Of a stretch of 64,000 nt of DNA, positions 1-7,923 are shown piece by piece (the stretch's first letter is position 1; every line of letters begins with the position of its first letter). This DNA comes from Acidiluteibacter ferrifornacis (GTDB lineage Bacteria > Bacteroidota > Bacteroidia > Flavobacteriales_E > Vicingaceae): assembly GCF_009909615.1 (NCBI RefSeq), contig NZ_WWNE01000002.1:877-64876 (forward strand), given 5' to 3'. The notes beneath the pieces were generated by a model, which saw only the letters and a program-made list of their open reading frames with translations, did not search any database and was not told the DNA's origin. A program made the position numbers and the translations under genes.

Positions 1-143
1 TTTCCATTACTGACAACCGCATTGTAAAAAGCAGCTTCTTCTGCACATACTGTTGTTGGCCCGTGAACAACTTGTGTCCCTTGTGCAAATGTAATAATTG
101 AAATAATTGAAAATAAAAATAGTAAAACTGACAGCTTTTTCAT
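1..143 (-). CDS. N-terminus of a secreted protein (partial)
   Basis: The reading frame starts at the ATG whose complement lies at 141-143 and runs off the left edge, so only about 47 residues are visible. They begin with two lysines and a long Leu/Ile/Phe-rich core ending in TFAQG, which looks like a type I signal peptide cleaved after Ala. The mature part begins with a Gln/Gly-Thr stretch and contains one Cys. Such a start is common in type IX-secreted or outer-membrane proteins of Bacteroidota, but no domain can be assigned. The 275 bases between this start and the next gene hold no recognisable gene and no good -7 box. Confidence 0.55.
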   Translation of the reverse strand, partial: MKKLSVLLFLFSIISIITFAQGTQVVHGPTTVCAEEAAFYNAVVSNG

Positions 144-418
144 TTGACTTAAAATTAAGAGGTTAGTTGTTCTAAAATTAAATCAAACTTTAATACAAAG
201 CAAGACAGTTCTTTAAAAAAATAGATATTGTAATAGCATATCAATGAAACCCTTATGGGAATTGAAATTTCAATACATTATTTGTAATAATATTTGAAAA
301 ATTAGGCTAAAAATCGTCAAATTTGTTCTAACCTTTTCTCTTAGAATAATCTAAAAATGTCCTATTTTAGAAAAAGTCCATTTCACTTAGAAGTATTCTA
401 TGAATAATAATCCAAGAT

Positions 419-1414
419 CTACTTCTCACCATAAACCGTCGCCAAAACCACTTGACCAACAGCTTTTAGGGTATTCTTGTCTATCACCTCCATATTGTCG
501 TCATGGGTGTGCCAATGTGGGGCAAATGCACGAGTATTGGCGTCATATTGAATAATGTCTATGCTTGGAATTTTTGCCAATCTATTGACATACAAATGAT
601 CATCTTCTCCTACATGGGTGGTTTGCATAAAAGGAAAGTAGTTGCTGTAGCCCAATCGTGCCGCTACATTCCATACCTTGTCTACAATTTGTGGAGCATA
701 GTACATCGAAATGGATTCTTGAGTAAACACTGCATTGGCTGCGCCTACCATGTCTAAAAGAATGCCATATTTTGCGGTGTAACCCTTAATGTGCGGGTTT
801 CTTGCCCAGTACTGGCTACCCAAACACCAAGTAGCTTGTTTGGGGTTCATGGTGCCTGAAGGTTGACCATAATCCTCTGCATCAAAAAACACAATGTCTA
901 CACCAATTGTAGGATTCTTAATCTGAAACTGGCGAGCAACTTCCAATAAAACACCAACTCCACTACCTCCATCATTGGCACCAGCTATGGCTTTATTACG
1001 ATCTTTTTTATCTTGGTCGGCAAATGGGCGAGTATCCCAATGCGCCATTAGTAGCACCCGATTTACTTTTTCGGGATAATAACTACCAATAATGTTTTGA
1101 AAATTCAACTTCGTCCCATCAAAGGCTTCTACTACTCCTTTCTGAACGGTCAAAGTTGCTCCAAATTTGGTCAATTGATTTTTTAAATACTCAGCAGCTT
1201 TTCGGTGTGCTTCAGTATTTGGGACTCTGGGTCCAAAGGCTACCTGATCGGCAACAAATTGGTAGGCAGAGTCAGCATTAAAATCTGGCAAAGCCAATTT
1301 TTCCACAGGCGGCTTAGAAAGAGGTGACTTTTCAACTACTTTCTTGGTATCGTCTTCACCACAGGCAACTAAAAAGGTAACTGCAGCAAAAAATGCTAAG
1401 TATTTAGTTCTCAT
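419..1414 (-). CDS. M28-family lipoprotein, probable type II glutaminyl cyclase
   Basis: A 331-residue lipoprotein; residues 1-18 end in the lipobox FLVAC with Cys18 as the lipidated residue. The M28 fold is clear: MAHWDTRP (His125), GANDGGSG (Asp148), VFFDAED (Glu180/Asp181), LLDMVGA (Asp221) and WHTHDDN (His302). The FFD(A/G)E and WHT.DDN patterns match animal-type glutaminyl-peptide cyclotransferases, where the Asp/Glu/His set binds a single zinc. The likely reaction is cyclisation of N-terminal Gln on exported proteins to pyroglutamate, common in Bacteroidota because signal peptidase often leaves Gln at the N-terminus. A plain aminopeptidase cannot be excluded. Its start overlaps the end of cysS by 11 bases, so it is probably co-transcribed. 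Confidence 0.8.
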   Translation of the reverse strand: MRTKYLAFFAAVTFLVACGEDDTKKVVEKSPLSKPPVEKLALPDFNADSAYQFVADQVAFGPRVPNTEAHRKAAEYLKNQLTKFGATLTVQKGVVEAFDGTKLNFQNIIGSYYPEKVNRVLLMAHWDTRPFADQDKKDRNKAIAGANDGGSGVGVLLEVARQFQIKNPTIGVDIVFFDAEDYGQPSGTMNPKQATWCLGSQYWARNPHIKGYTAKYGILLDMVGAANAVFTQESISMYYAPQIVDKVWNVAARLGYSNYFPFMQTTHVGEDDHLYVNRLAKIPSIDIIQYDANTRAFAPHWHTHDDNMEVIDKNTLKAVGQVVLATVYGEK

Positions 1415-2891
1415 ATTCCCATTGGGCTCCTTCTTTCCCGTCTTTTATCTGAATGTTTAATGCCTTTAATCGATCACGAATCTGATCAGCCATTGCATAG
1501 TTTTTATTTTCTTTTGCACTTGCTCTGAATTCTAAAACCAAATCCATTAAGGCATTGGTTAGCGCATTGTTCCCACCCTCAACTTCGGCTGAAACTTCTT
1601 GTTTTAGCCCTAAAATATCAAAAACAAATAAATGAACCACCTTTTTAAACTGCTCTAAATCAGCTGCTGTCAGTTGCTCTTTTCCTTCTTTCAATAGGTT
1701 TATCCACTTCGCTGCGTCAAACAAATGAGCGATTGCAATGGGAGAATTAAAGTCGTCATCCATTGCAGCGTAAAGCTTTTCCTCTAATTCTTTTACATTC
1801 AAGGTAGAGGCATTTGACGGCTTTAAATCATTCAACAACCCAACAGCTTTCATTAAACGTCTCATCCCCTTTTCAGCAGCAGCAAGTGCCTCATTAGAAA
1901 AATCTAATGTGCTACGATAATGCGATTGTAAAATAAAAAATCGAATTGTCATTGGACTGTAGGGCTGGGTTAATTGGAAATTATCTCCAGAAAATAATTC
2001 ATGGCAGAAAATTCCATTACCTAAAGATTTTCCCATTTTTTGTCCATTAATGGTCACCATATTATTATGCAACCAATAGTTGGCAAATGGCTTATCTTTA
2101 TTCGCTTCTGCTTGGGCAATTTCGCACTCATGATGTGGGAATGCATTTTCCAAACCACCTCCGTGAATGTCAAAATTATCTCCCAAATATTTTTGACTCA
2201 TCACCGTACACTCAATATGCCAACCCGGATAACCCATTCCCCAAGGTGAATTCCACTGCATTAAATGGGTTTCGTCTGCCTTTTTCCACAGTGCAAAATC
2301 AAGCGGAGTACGCTTTTCAGATTGAGCATTTAGCGATCGGTTGGCAGCTCCATCCATCATTTCTTCTACTTTCCTTCCCGAAAGCTTCCCGTAGTTATGG
2401 TCTTTGTTGTATGTTGTGACATCAAAATACACCGAACCATTCACTTCATAAGCAAATCCCTTTTTGATCAATTCTTCTATAGCTTCAATCTGCTCTGGAA
2501 TATGACCTGAAGGTCGTGGAGAAATGTTTGGACGCAATACATTAAGGGCGTCCATGTCGCGAAAATAGTTATACATATACTTTTCTACGACAGCCATTGG
2601 ATCCACCTTCTCTAATCTGGATTGCTTAGCAATTTTATCGTCTCCTTCGTCAGCATCATCCGTTAAATGACCTACATCCGTAATATTTTGAACATATTTT
2701 ACTTGCGGAAATTTATGTTTGAGATATCGATAGATCAGATCAAAAGAAACATATGATTTCGCATGCCCTAGGTGGGCGTCACCATAAACGGTAGGGCCGC
2801 AAACATACAAGCCTATGCTATTCGGGTTAATGGGTTTAAAAACCTCTTTTTCTCGACTTAAGGTATTGTAAAGTTTGATTGGTGTAGACAT
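1404..2891 (-). CDS. cysS: Cysteinyl-tRNA synthetase
   Basis: A 495-residue class I aminoacyl-tRNA synthetase, normal length for CysRS. The N-terminal CGPTVYGDAHLGHA carries the zinc cysteine and the HIGH-type signature (HLGH). The WHIECT and FPHHECE stretches supply the other zinc ligands. QKMGKSLGN is the KMSKS loop. The C-terminal helical anticodon-binding region follows, with DFNSPIAIAHLFD. It charges tRNA-Cys in the cytoplasm and is essential. Its stop codon lies inside the start region of the downstream M28 lipoprotein. A -7-like box sits about 34 bases upstream. Confidence 0.97.
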   Translation of the reverse strand: MSTPIKLYNTLSREKEVFKPINPNSIGLYVCGPTVYGDAHLGHAKSYVSFDLIYRYLKHKFPQVKYVQNITDVGHLTDDADEGDDKIAKQSRLEKVDPMAVVEKYMYNYFRDMDALNVLRPNISPRPSGHIPEQIEAIEELIKKGFAYEVNGSVYFDVTTYNKDHNYGKLSGRKVEEMMDGAANRSLNAQSEKRTPLDFALWKKADETHLMQWNSPWGMGYPGWHIECTVMSQKYLGDNFDIHGGGLENAFPHHECEIAQAEANKDKPFANYWLHNNMVTINGQKMGKSLGNGIFCHELFSGDNFQLTQPYSPMTIRFFILQSHYRSTLDFSNEALAAAEKGMRRLMKAVGLLNDLKPSNASTLNVKELEEKLYAAMDDDFNSPIAIAHLFDAAKWINLLKEGKEQLTAADLEQFKKVVHLFVFDILGLKQEVSAEVEGGNNALTNALMDLVLEFRASAKENKNYAMADQIRDRLKALNIQIKDGKEGAQWEYEN

Positions 2892-2924
2892 GAGTGAAAT
2901 CGATTGTTATTGTTTAATTCTCTA

Positions 2925-2932
2925 CAAAAGTA
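2925..2932 (-). promoter_or_regulatory. Probable -7 box for cysS
   Basis: On the minus strand this reads TACTTTTG, a full match to the Bacteroidota -7 consensus TAnnTTTG, 34 bases upstream of the cysS ATG. The nearest TTG (complement at 2945-2947) is closer than the usual 17-23 bp spacing, so the -33 element is unconvincing. Confidence 0.45.
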
Positions 2933-2947
2933 GGAATGAAATAACAA

Positions 2948-3811
2948 TTATTTATCCTCGATAACACCATCTCCAATATAGCGACCGTTTTTAAAGATTT
3001 TGATTTTAACCAGCAAACCATTTTGGTCGTAATCATACATTTTACCATTGATGAATCGATAATCCTTGAATTCTCCATCCTTAGCAATTTGCATGTCCTT
3101 GTTATACAATTTATAATACCCATTACCTGTAAAACCACCTTGGTTAGGTTGTTCTTCCTTAGATGCTTTTACATTTACGTTTGGTGCTGCATCCAACTGT
3201 TTTTTTAATGGATCGGTCATTGGTTTTTTAGGAGCGTATTCAGCATAGTTTTCTCGATCGATTAAACCGCCCGCAAATACCTTTACTGATTTCAAGTCTC
3301 CATTATCGTAGTATTCCTTTAGCTCTCCGCTCTCTTGACCTGCAGCCCATGTTCCTTCAATCTGAAGCTGCCCATTTTCATGAAAATATTTTTGAACCCC
3401 TTCTCTTTTACCACTTGCTGTAAAATTAAAATCTTGAGCTATATTTCCATTGGTATGGTATCGTTTAAAAGAGCCTGTATTTTTAGTACTTGCCCAAGTT
3501 CCTTCTTCTTGTAGCACTCCGTTTTCGTAATATAACTTGTAAGGCCCCTTCGGTCGGCTCCCTACATAAGTAATCTCTGATTTTAATTTCCCATTATCAA
3601 AATAGGCTTTCCATAAACCTACTTTTCTGCCATCCGCATACTTCCCTTCTTCCTCTATCTTTCCTGATTTGTCTTTCACTATCCAATAACCTTGTCGCTT
3701 ATTGGCCACATCAGTCTTGTTTATGGTGTCTCCATTTAGCAACTCAAACGACTGTGAATTAGCAGAGTAGCCAAAAATACTTAAAACAATTATCAGGAAG
3801 AATCTCTTCAT
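2948..3811 (-). CDS. Secreted YwqK/MORN-repeat protein
   Basis: A 287-residue protein with an N-terminal signal peptide (MKRFFLIIVLSIFGYSANSQ, cleavage before SFELL). The body is built of about six repeats of the type G.WK.Y..NGKLKSEGTY, for example LWKAYFDNGKLKSE, YKLYYENGVLQEEGTW and QKYFHENGQLQIEGTW. This is the YwqK/MORN_2 repeat. Despite the database name 'antitoxin YwqK', such secreted forms in Bacteroidota have no shown toxin partner and their job is unknown. No toxin-like neighbour is seen here. It lies upstream of cysS in the same direction but is separated by a probable promoter. Confidence 0.75.
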   Translation of the reverse strand: MKRFFLIIVLSIFGYSANSQSFELLNGDTINKTDVANKRQGYWIVKDKSGKIEEEGKYADGRKVGLWKAYFDNGKLKSEITYVGSRPKGPYKLYYENGVLQEEGTWASTKNTGSFKRYHTNGNIAQDFNFTASGKREGVQKYFHENGQLQIEGTWAAGQESGELKEYYDNGDLKSVKVFAGGLIDRENYAEYAPKKPMTDPLKKQLDAAPNVNVKASKEEQPNQGGFTGNGYYKLYNKDMQIAKDGEFKDYRFINGKMYDYDQNGLLVKIKIFKNGRYIGDGVIEDK

Positions 3812-3883
3812 AATGTAGACGGTAGTTGAACGTTGTATCTAAATGAGTTTTTAAATGTATAAAAAAACCATTTAAAGAAAAAA

Positions 3884-4825
3884 TTAACTCAGCTTTGAAA
3901 GTTGTTTAATCATGTCTTCCGACATCTTTCTTAAATCGTACTCCATTTTCCAATCCCAATCATTCTGTGCAAATGAATCATCAATACTTGAAGGCCAACT
4001 CTCTGCAATTTTTTGACGAAAGTCAGGTTGATAAGTAATTTCAAATTCTGGAATAATTTTCTTGATTTCGGCAGCAATTTCTTTTGGATTAAAACTAATT
4101 CCACCTAAATTATAACTGCTTCTAATGGTTAGTCTACTGCCATCAGCCTCCATCAATTCAATGGTTGCCCGAATAGCGTCTTCCATATACATCATAGGCA
4201 ATGAAGCGTCCTCTTTTAAAAAGCACTCATATTTTCCTGACTTCAAAGCTTGGTGATAAATGTCTACCGCATAGTCGGTAGTTCCGCCGCCAGGCAAAGT
4301 CTTATAACCAATTAACCCTGGATAACGGATACTTCTTACATCTACACCAAATTTTTGATGGTAATATTCACACCATCTCTCTCCTGCTAGCTTACTGATT
4401 CCATAAACTGTAGTTGGATCAGTTGTGGTGTGTTGAGGAGTATTTTCTCTCGGAGTATTGGGACCAAATACAGCAATAGAGCTTGGCCAAAAAATTCGAT
4501 TGATATGCCCATCTTTGGCTAAATTCAACACATGAAACAAACTATTCATGTTTAGATCCCAAGCAAATTCAATCTGCTTTTCAGCGGTAGCCGAAAGCAA
4601 AGCGGCTAAATGATACACATCAGTAATTTTGTATTGTTGAACAATTTCAAAAAGACGTTCCTTGTCTAAAGCATTCAAAACTTCAAAAGGCCCTGCTTGA
4701 TCACCAAAATCTCTAATATCTGAAGAGACCACATTGTTGGCTCCATGTTTTTCCCTTAAATTAAAAACGAGTTCCTGTCCCACTTGTCCTCCTGCTCCAA
4801 TCACTAATATTCTTTTATCTTCCAT
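3884..4825 (-). CDS. SDR-type L-threonine 3-dehydrogenase
   Basis: A 313-residue extended SDR. The nucleotide-binding motif is GAGGQVGQE (residues 10-18), followed by SSDIRD, which selects NAD+. The catalytic pair is YGISK (Tyr141/Lys145) with PSSIAVFG supplying the Ser. The sequence follows the UDP-glucose-4-epimerase-like threonine dehydrogenases first described from Flavobacterium frigidimaris (NVxxSDIR, GATAEK-like loop, RYPGLI). It oxidises threonine to 2-amino-3-ketobutyrate, which KBL splits to glycine and acetyl-CoA. No kbl gene is adjacent. A -7-like box lies just upstream, suggesting a single-gene transcript. Confidence 0.88.
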   Translation of the reverse strand: MEDKRILVIGAGGQVGQELVFNLREKHGANNVVSSDIRDFGDQAGPFEVLNALDKERLFEIVQQYKITDVYHLAALLSATAEKQIEFAWDLNMNSLFHVLNLAKDGHINRIFWPSSIAVFGPNTPRENTPQHTTTDPTTVYGISKLAGERWCEYYHQKFGVDVRSIRYPGLIGYKTLPGGGTTDYAVDIYHQALKSGKYECFLKEDASLPMMYMEDAIRATIELMEADGSRLTIRSSYNLGGISFNPKEIAAEIKKIIPEFEITYQPDFRQKIAESWPSSIDDSFAQNDWDWKMEYDLRKMSEDMIKQLSKLS

Positions 4826-4844
4826 GATGTGTCAAATTTGGGGT

Positions 4845-4852
4845 CAAAAGTA
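4845..4852 (-). promoter_or_regulatory. Probable -7 box for threonine dehydrogenase
   Basis: On the minus strand this is TACTTTTG, a perfect TAnnTTTG match, 20 bases upstream of the start codon. No clear TTG at the -33 position was found. Confidence 0.45.
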
Positions 4853-5020
4853 TTAAATTAAACGTAGGATTTTAAGTAGGGAATGTTAGAAAACCAGAAA
4901 TGTCTCTTCCAAGCTCTATGAACTAATAGCGCACTCCAAAAGCATTGTGTTAGTGACCTATAATTGTTTAGATAAGTGTCAACTTAAATCTCCAAAAGGT
5001 AGAATCAAAGCACGCTTTTG

Positions 5021-5042
5021 TTCAATAAACTTGTTTATTGAA
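5021..5042. promoter_or_regulatory. 22-bp palindrome, operator-like, in the trhO promoter
   Basis: Two perfectly complementary 10-base arms (TTCAATAAAC and GTTTATTGAA) are separated by TT. The site ends 5 bases before the -7 box at 5048-5055, so it fills the space where the -33 element should lie. A factor bound here would block or contact RNA polymerase. It is too far upstream of the expected transcript start to be a terminator. The identity of the regulator is unknown. Confidence 0.55.
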
Positions 5043-5047
5043 TTTTG

Positions 5048-5055
5048 TACCTTTG
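5048..5055 (+). promoter_or_regulatory. -7 box for the trhO-hmgA-hpd unit
   Basis: TACCTTTG matches TAnnTTTG exactly and lies 18 bases before the trhO ATG, giving a very short leader. The region of the -33 element overlaps the palindrome at 5021-5042. Confidence 0.55.
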
Positions 5056-5073
5056 TAGGGCAAATTTTAGACT

Positions 5074-6120
5074 ATGCAGCTGTTTAATATCTATGACAAA
5101 AAGCTTTTAAAAGAAAAGCTAATGAACGAAACGTTTAAAAGAATCACGATTTCGTTTTATCGATACGTTATAATTGACCAACCTCATCAACTGCGTGATG
5201 AATTGTATGCCGAATGGGCCGCATTAAATGTATTTGGGAGAACTTATTTAGCCCAAGAAGGAATTAATGCCCAAATGAGTGTTCCTGAGCACCATTGGGA
5301 TGAATTTATGCTTCGATTACAGGCGAGAAAGTATTTTGAAAATATGCCTATAAAACGCGCCGTAGAAGATGATGGAAAATCTTTTTACAAGTTAAAAGTA
5401 AAAGTTCGAAACAAGATTGTAGCCGATGGATTGGATGATGGAACATTTGACGTAACTAATGTAGGTCGACATTTAACGGCTAGAGAATTTAATGAAGCAT
5501 TGGCTGATCCAAATACAATAGTGGTAGACATGCGTAATCATTACGAAAGTGAAATAGGTCATTTTGAGAATGCCATTTGCCCTGATGTCGATACCTTCAA
5601 GGAAGAATTGCCCGCGGTAGAAGATATGCTGAAAGGAAAAGAAGATAAAAAATTACTGCTTTATTGCACCGGTGGAATTCGTTGCGAAAAAGCCTCAGCT
5701 TATTTCAAACACAAGGGCTTTAAAGATGTGAATCAACTTCACGGTGGAATTATTGACTATGCACGACAAATTGAAGCCGAAGGATTAGAAAATAAATTTA
5801 AGGGTAAGAATTTTGTTTTTGACGAACGATTAGGAGAGTCTATTTCAGGCGAAATCATTTCTGAATGCCACCAGTGTGGAGCTCCGTGTGATACTCATAC
5901 TAACTGCGCTAATGACGATTGTCATCTATTATTTATTCAATGTGAGGCTTGCGCTACAAAAATGGATGGTTGTTGCACAGACGAGTGTAAAACTATCGCT
6001 AATTTGCCTATGGAAGAGCAAAGAGCCTTACGTAAAGGAAAGTTAAAAACAGATGCCCATTCTGTTTATAAAAGCCGTTTGAGACCGAATTTAAAAAATT
6101 TAAGAAATCAAAAAGTGTAG
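5074..6120 (+). CDS. trhO: tRNA uridine(34) hydroxylase (rhodanese family)
   Basis: A 348-residue protein collinear with E. coli TrhO (YceA). It has an N-terminal UPF0176-type domain ([26 protein letters not shown]), a rhodanese domain with [15 protein letters not shown] and the active-site loop [12 protein letters not shown] (Cys198), and a Cys-rich C-terminal tail ([20 protein letters not shown]). TrhO makes 5-hydroxyuridine at position 34 of certain tRNAs, using oxygen and no prephenate. The ATG at 5074 is preferred over the one at 5122 because the length before TISFY matches the E. coli protein. It is followed within 40 bases by hmgA in the same direction. Confidence 0.93.
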   Translation: MQLFNIYDKKLLKEKLMNETFKRITISFYRYVIIDQPHQLRDELYAEWAALNVFGRTYLAQEGINAQMSVPEHHWDEFMLRLQARKYFENMPIKRAVEDDGKSFYKLKVKVRNKIVADGLDDGTFDVTNVGRHLTAREFNEALADPNTIVVDMRNHYESEIGHFENAICPDVDTFKEELPAVEDMLKGKEDKKLLLYCTGGIRCEKASAYFKHKGFKDVNQLHGGIIDYARQIEAEGLENKFKGKNFVFDERLGESISGEIISECHQCGAPCDTHTNCANDDCHLLFIQCEACATKMDGCCTDECKTIANLPMEEQRALRKGKLKTDAHSVYKSRLRPNLKNLRNQKV

Positions 6121-6157
6121 CATTTTTTGCCTACATTTTTACTTTAAAAAATAAATT

Positions 6158-7315
6158 ATGCCATTTTACAGAAAGCTTGGAAACATACCACACAAACGTC
6201 ACACAACTTTCAAAAAAGAAGACGGGAGTTTACATTATGAACAACTATTTGGTACTGTAGGGTTTGACGGAATGTCTACTTTAATGTACCACAAACATCG
6301 TCCTACTATGGTGAAAGAATACCTAGGATCCAAGGATGTAATGCCAAAGATTGCTGTAGAAAAAAACTTTAAATCAAGGCGGTTAATTGGATTTAATGTA
6401 AAGCCTGTTGATGACTATTTAGAAAGCAGAGAACCGATGCTTTGTAATTCAGATTTAATTGTTGCTTTAGCTGCTCCTAAGCAATCGATGAAGGAATATT
6501 TTTATAAGAATACCGATGCCGATGAAGTAATTTTTATACATAAAGGAAGTGGTAAGCTAAGAACATTCTTAGGGAATATTGACTTTAAATATGGAGATTA
6601 TTTAGTAATTCCAAGAGGGATGATTTATCAAATGGAATTTGATGATGAAAATAATCGGCATTTTGTTGTCGAATCCTTTAGCCCAATATACACGCCTAAG
6701 CGATACAGAAATTGGTTTGGCCAATTATTGGAACACTCCCCTTTCTGTGAGCGCGACATTAGAACCCCAGAGGACTTAGAAACCCATGACGAGATGGGTG
6801 ACTTCCTAATCAAAATTAAAAAAGAAGGTGTAATTCACGATTACATATATGCCTCTCATCCTTTCGATGTAGAAGGTTGGGATGGATACAACTATCCATA
6901 TGCCTTCTCTATTCACGACTTTGAACCAATTACAGGAAGAATACATTTACCACCTCCTATTCATCAAACATTTGAAGCTGCTGGCTTTGTGATTTGTTCT
7001 TTTGTTCCTAGATTATATGATTATCACCCAGACAGCATACCTGCACCATACAACCATAGCAATATTGACTCAGATGAAGTATTGTACTATGTAGACGGTG
7101 ACTTTATGAGTAGGAATGATATTGATCAAGGGCAAATTACTCTGCATCAAGCTGGAATCCCTCATGGTCCGCACCCAGGTGCTTATGAAAGAAGTATAGG
7201 TCAGAAGGAAACAGCAGAATTAGCGGTTATGGTGGACACTTTTAAGCCCCTGAAAATAACTGAGAATGCTATGAAATTAGATGATGGAAAATACTATAAG
7301 TCTTGGATACACTAA
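6158..7315 (+). CDS. hmgA: Homogentisate 1,2-dioxygenase
   Basis: A 385-residue cupin-type iron dioxygenase. The N-terminus (YRKLGNIPHKRH) and the C-terminal block with DEVLYYVDGDFMSR and GIPHGPHPGAYERS are characteristic; the last region carries iron-ligand histidines. It opens the ring of homogentisate to maleylacetoacetate in tyrosine and phenylalanine breakdown. Bacteroidota forms are shorter than the roughly 440-residue human enzyme, as here. It lies between trhO and hpd, but a 600-base stretch containing a broken four-helix-bundle gene now separates it from hpd. Confidence 0.95.
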   Translation: MPFYRKLGNIPHKRHTTFKKEDGSLHYEQLFGTVGFDGMSTLMYHKHRPTMVKEYLGSKDVMPKIAVEKNFKSRRLIGFNVKPVDDYLESREPMLCNSDLIVALAAPKQSMKEYFYKNTDADEVIFIHKGSGKLRTFLGNIDFKYGDYLVIPRGMIYQMEFDDENNRHFVVESFSPIYTPKRYRNWFGQLLEHSPFCERDIRTPEDLETHDEMGDFLIKIKKEGVIHDYIYASHPFDVEGWDGYNYPYAFSIHDFEPITGRIHLPPPIHQTFEAAGFVICSFVPRLYDYHPDSIPAPYNHSNIDSDEVLYYVDGDFMSRNDIDQGQITLHQAGIPHGPHPGAYERSIGQKETAELAVMVDTFKPLKITENAMKLDDGKYYKSWIH

Positions 7316-7400
7316 TGCACGATAAATTAGGAGCCCAAGCCAGAGCAATGTGGTAAGTACGGTTTATGGGTTTTAAAAGAGGAGGCTTGTATGTCTAAGA

Positions 7401-7490
7401 TTTTAGACCACGTCACTGTGAGAATTGAGATGTTAGATCGCTTCGCAGTTAGAAGCGAAAAGTTAGACCGCTTCGCAGTTAGGAAAAAGA
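7401..7490. repeat. Tandem 30-bp repeat upstream of the four-helix-bundle gene
   Basis: Three units of period 30 start at 7401, 7431 and 7461. The last two share GTTAGA(T/C)CGCTTCGCAGTTAG almost perfectly, and the first is diverged. The middle unit also contains a small hairpin, CGCTTC/GAAGCG. The regular 10-codon period explains a minus-strand reading frame here that I do not regard as a gene. Similar short repeats often precede four-helix-bundle genes in Bacteroidota. Confidence 0.6.
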
Positions 7491-7511
7491 CAAATGAGTA
7501 AAGAAATTTAG

Positions 7512-7874
7512 ATGGCAGAAAATAGAAAAAGACATAACTATAAAAACTTAAAAATATGGATTTTAGGTATGGACATGGTAAATGATGTTTTTGAACTATT
7601 GACTGAATTTCCTCAGGAAGAAAAATTTGGTTTAACTTCACAAATTAGTAAGTGTTCGGTTTCTATTCCTAGTAATATCGCAGAAAGCTCTTCGAGAACC
7701 GAAAAATCATTCTCACATTACATTGATGTCTCTTAGGGTTCCTCTTTTGAGCTTGAAACACAATTATTGATTGCATTAAAAAGAAATTATATACAAAAAG
7801 AAAAGTTTAAAGAAATAGAGAAGAAGCTAATTGAGTTCCAGAAAATGACAATGGAATTCCAAATGACTTTGTAG
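7512..7874 (+). pseudogene. Four-helix-bundle (S23/IVP-like) protein gene, interrupted by an in-frame stop
   Basis: The frame from ATG 7512 gives KIWILGMDMVNDVFELL, then SQISKCSVSIPSNIAESSSR.EKSF, the hallmark of the four-helix-bundle family related to proteins encoded by 23S rRNA intervening sequences. The frame stops at TAG 7734-7736, but reading on in the same frame gives GSSFELETQLLIALKRNYI and a further stop at 7872-7874. That is exactly the expected C-terminal helix (usually SLGSxxELETQL), and the total length of about 120 codons fits the family. A single base change from a Leu codon (TTG or TTA) to TAG explains the break. It lies as an insertion between hmgA and hpd. Confidence 0.85.
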
Positions 7875-7923
7875 AATTAGTCTGGCTTCTTGCATCTAAC
7901 TTCTTACTTCTAAAAAGAAAAAT

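Noticed and set aside
389-426. AGAAGTA/TACTTCT inverted repeat after the M28 gene considered as a terminator
   Set aside because: The loop is long, there is no T-run, and it overlaps the coding end.
7327-7641. A 104-codon minus-strand reading frame with a 10-residue period
   Set aside because: The period comes from the 30-bp DNA repeats at 7401-7490, and it overlaps the four-helix-bundle gene; no family features.
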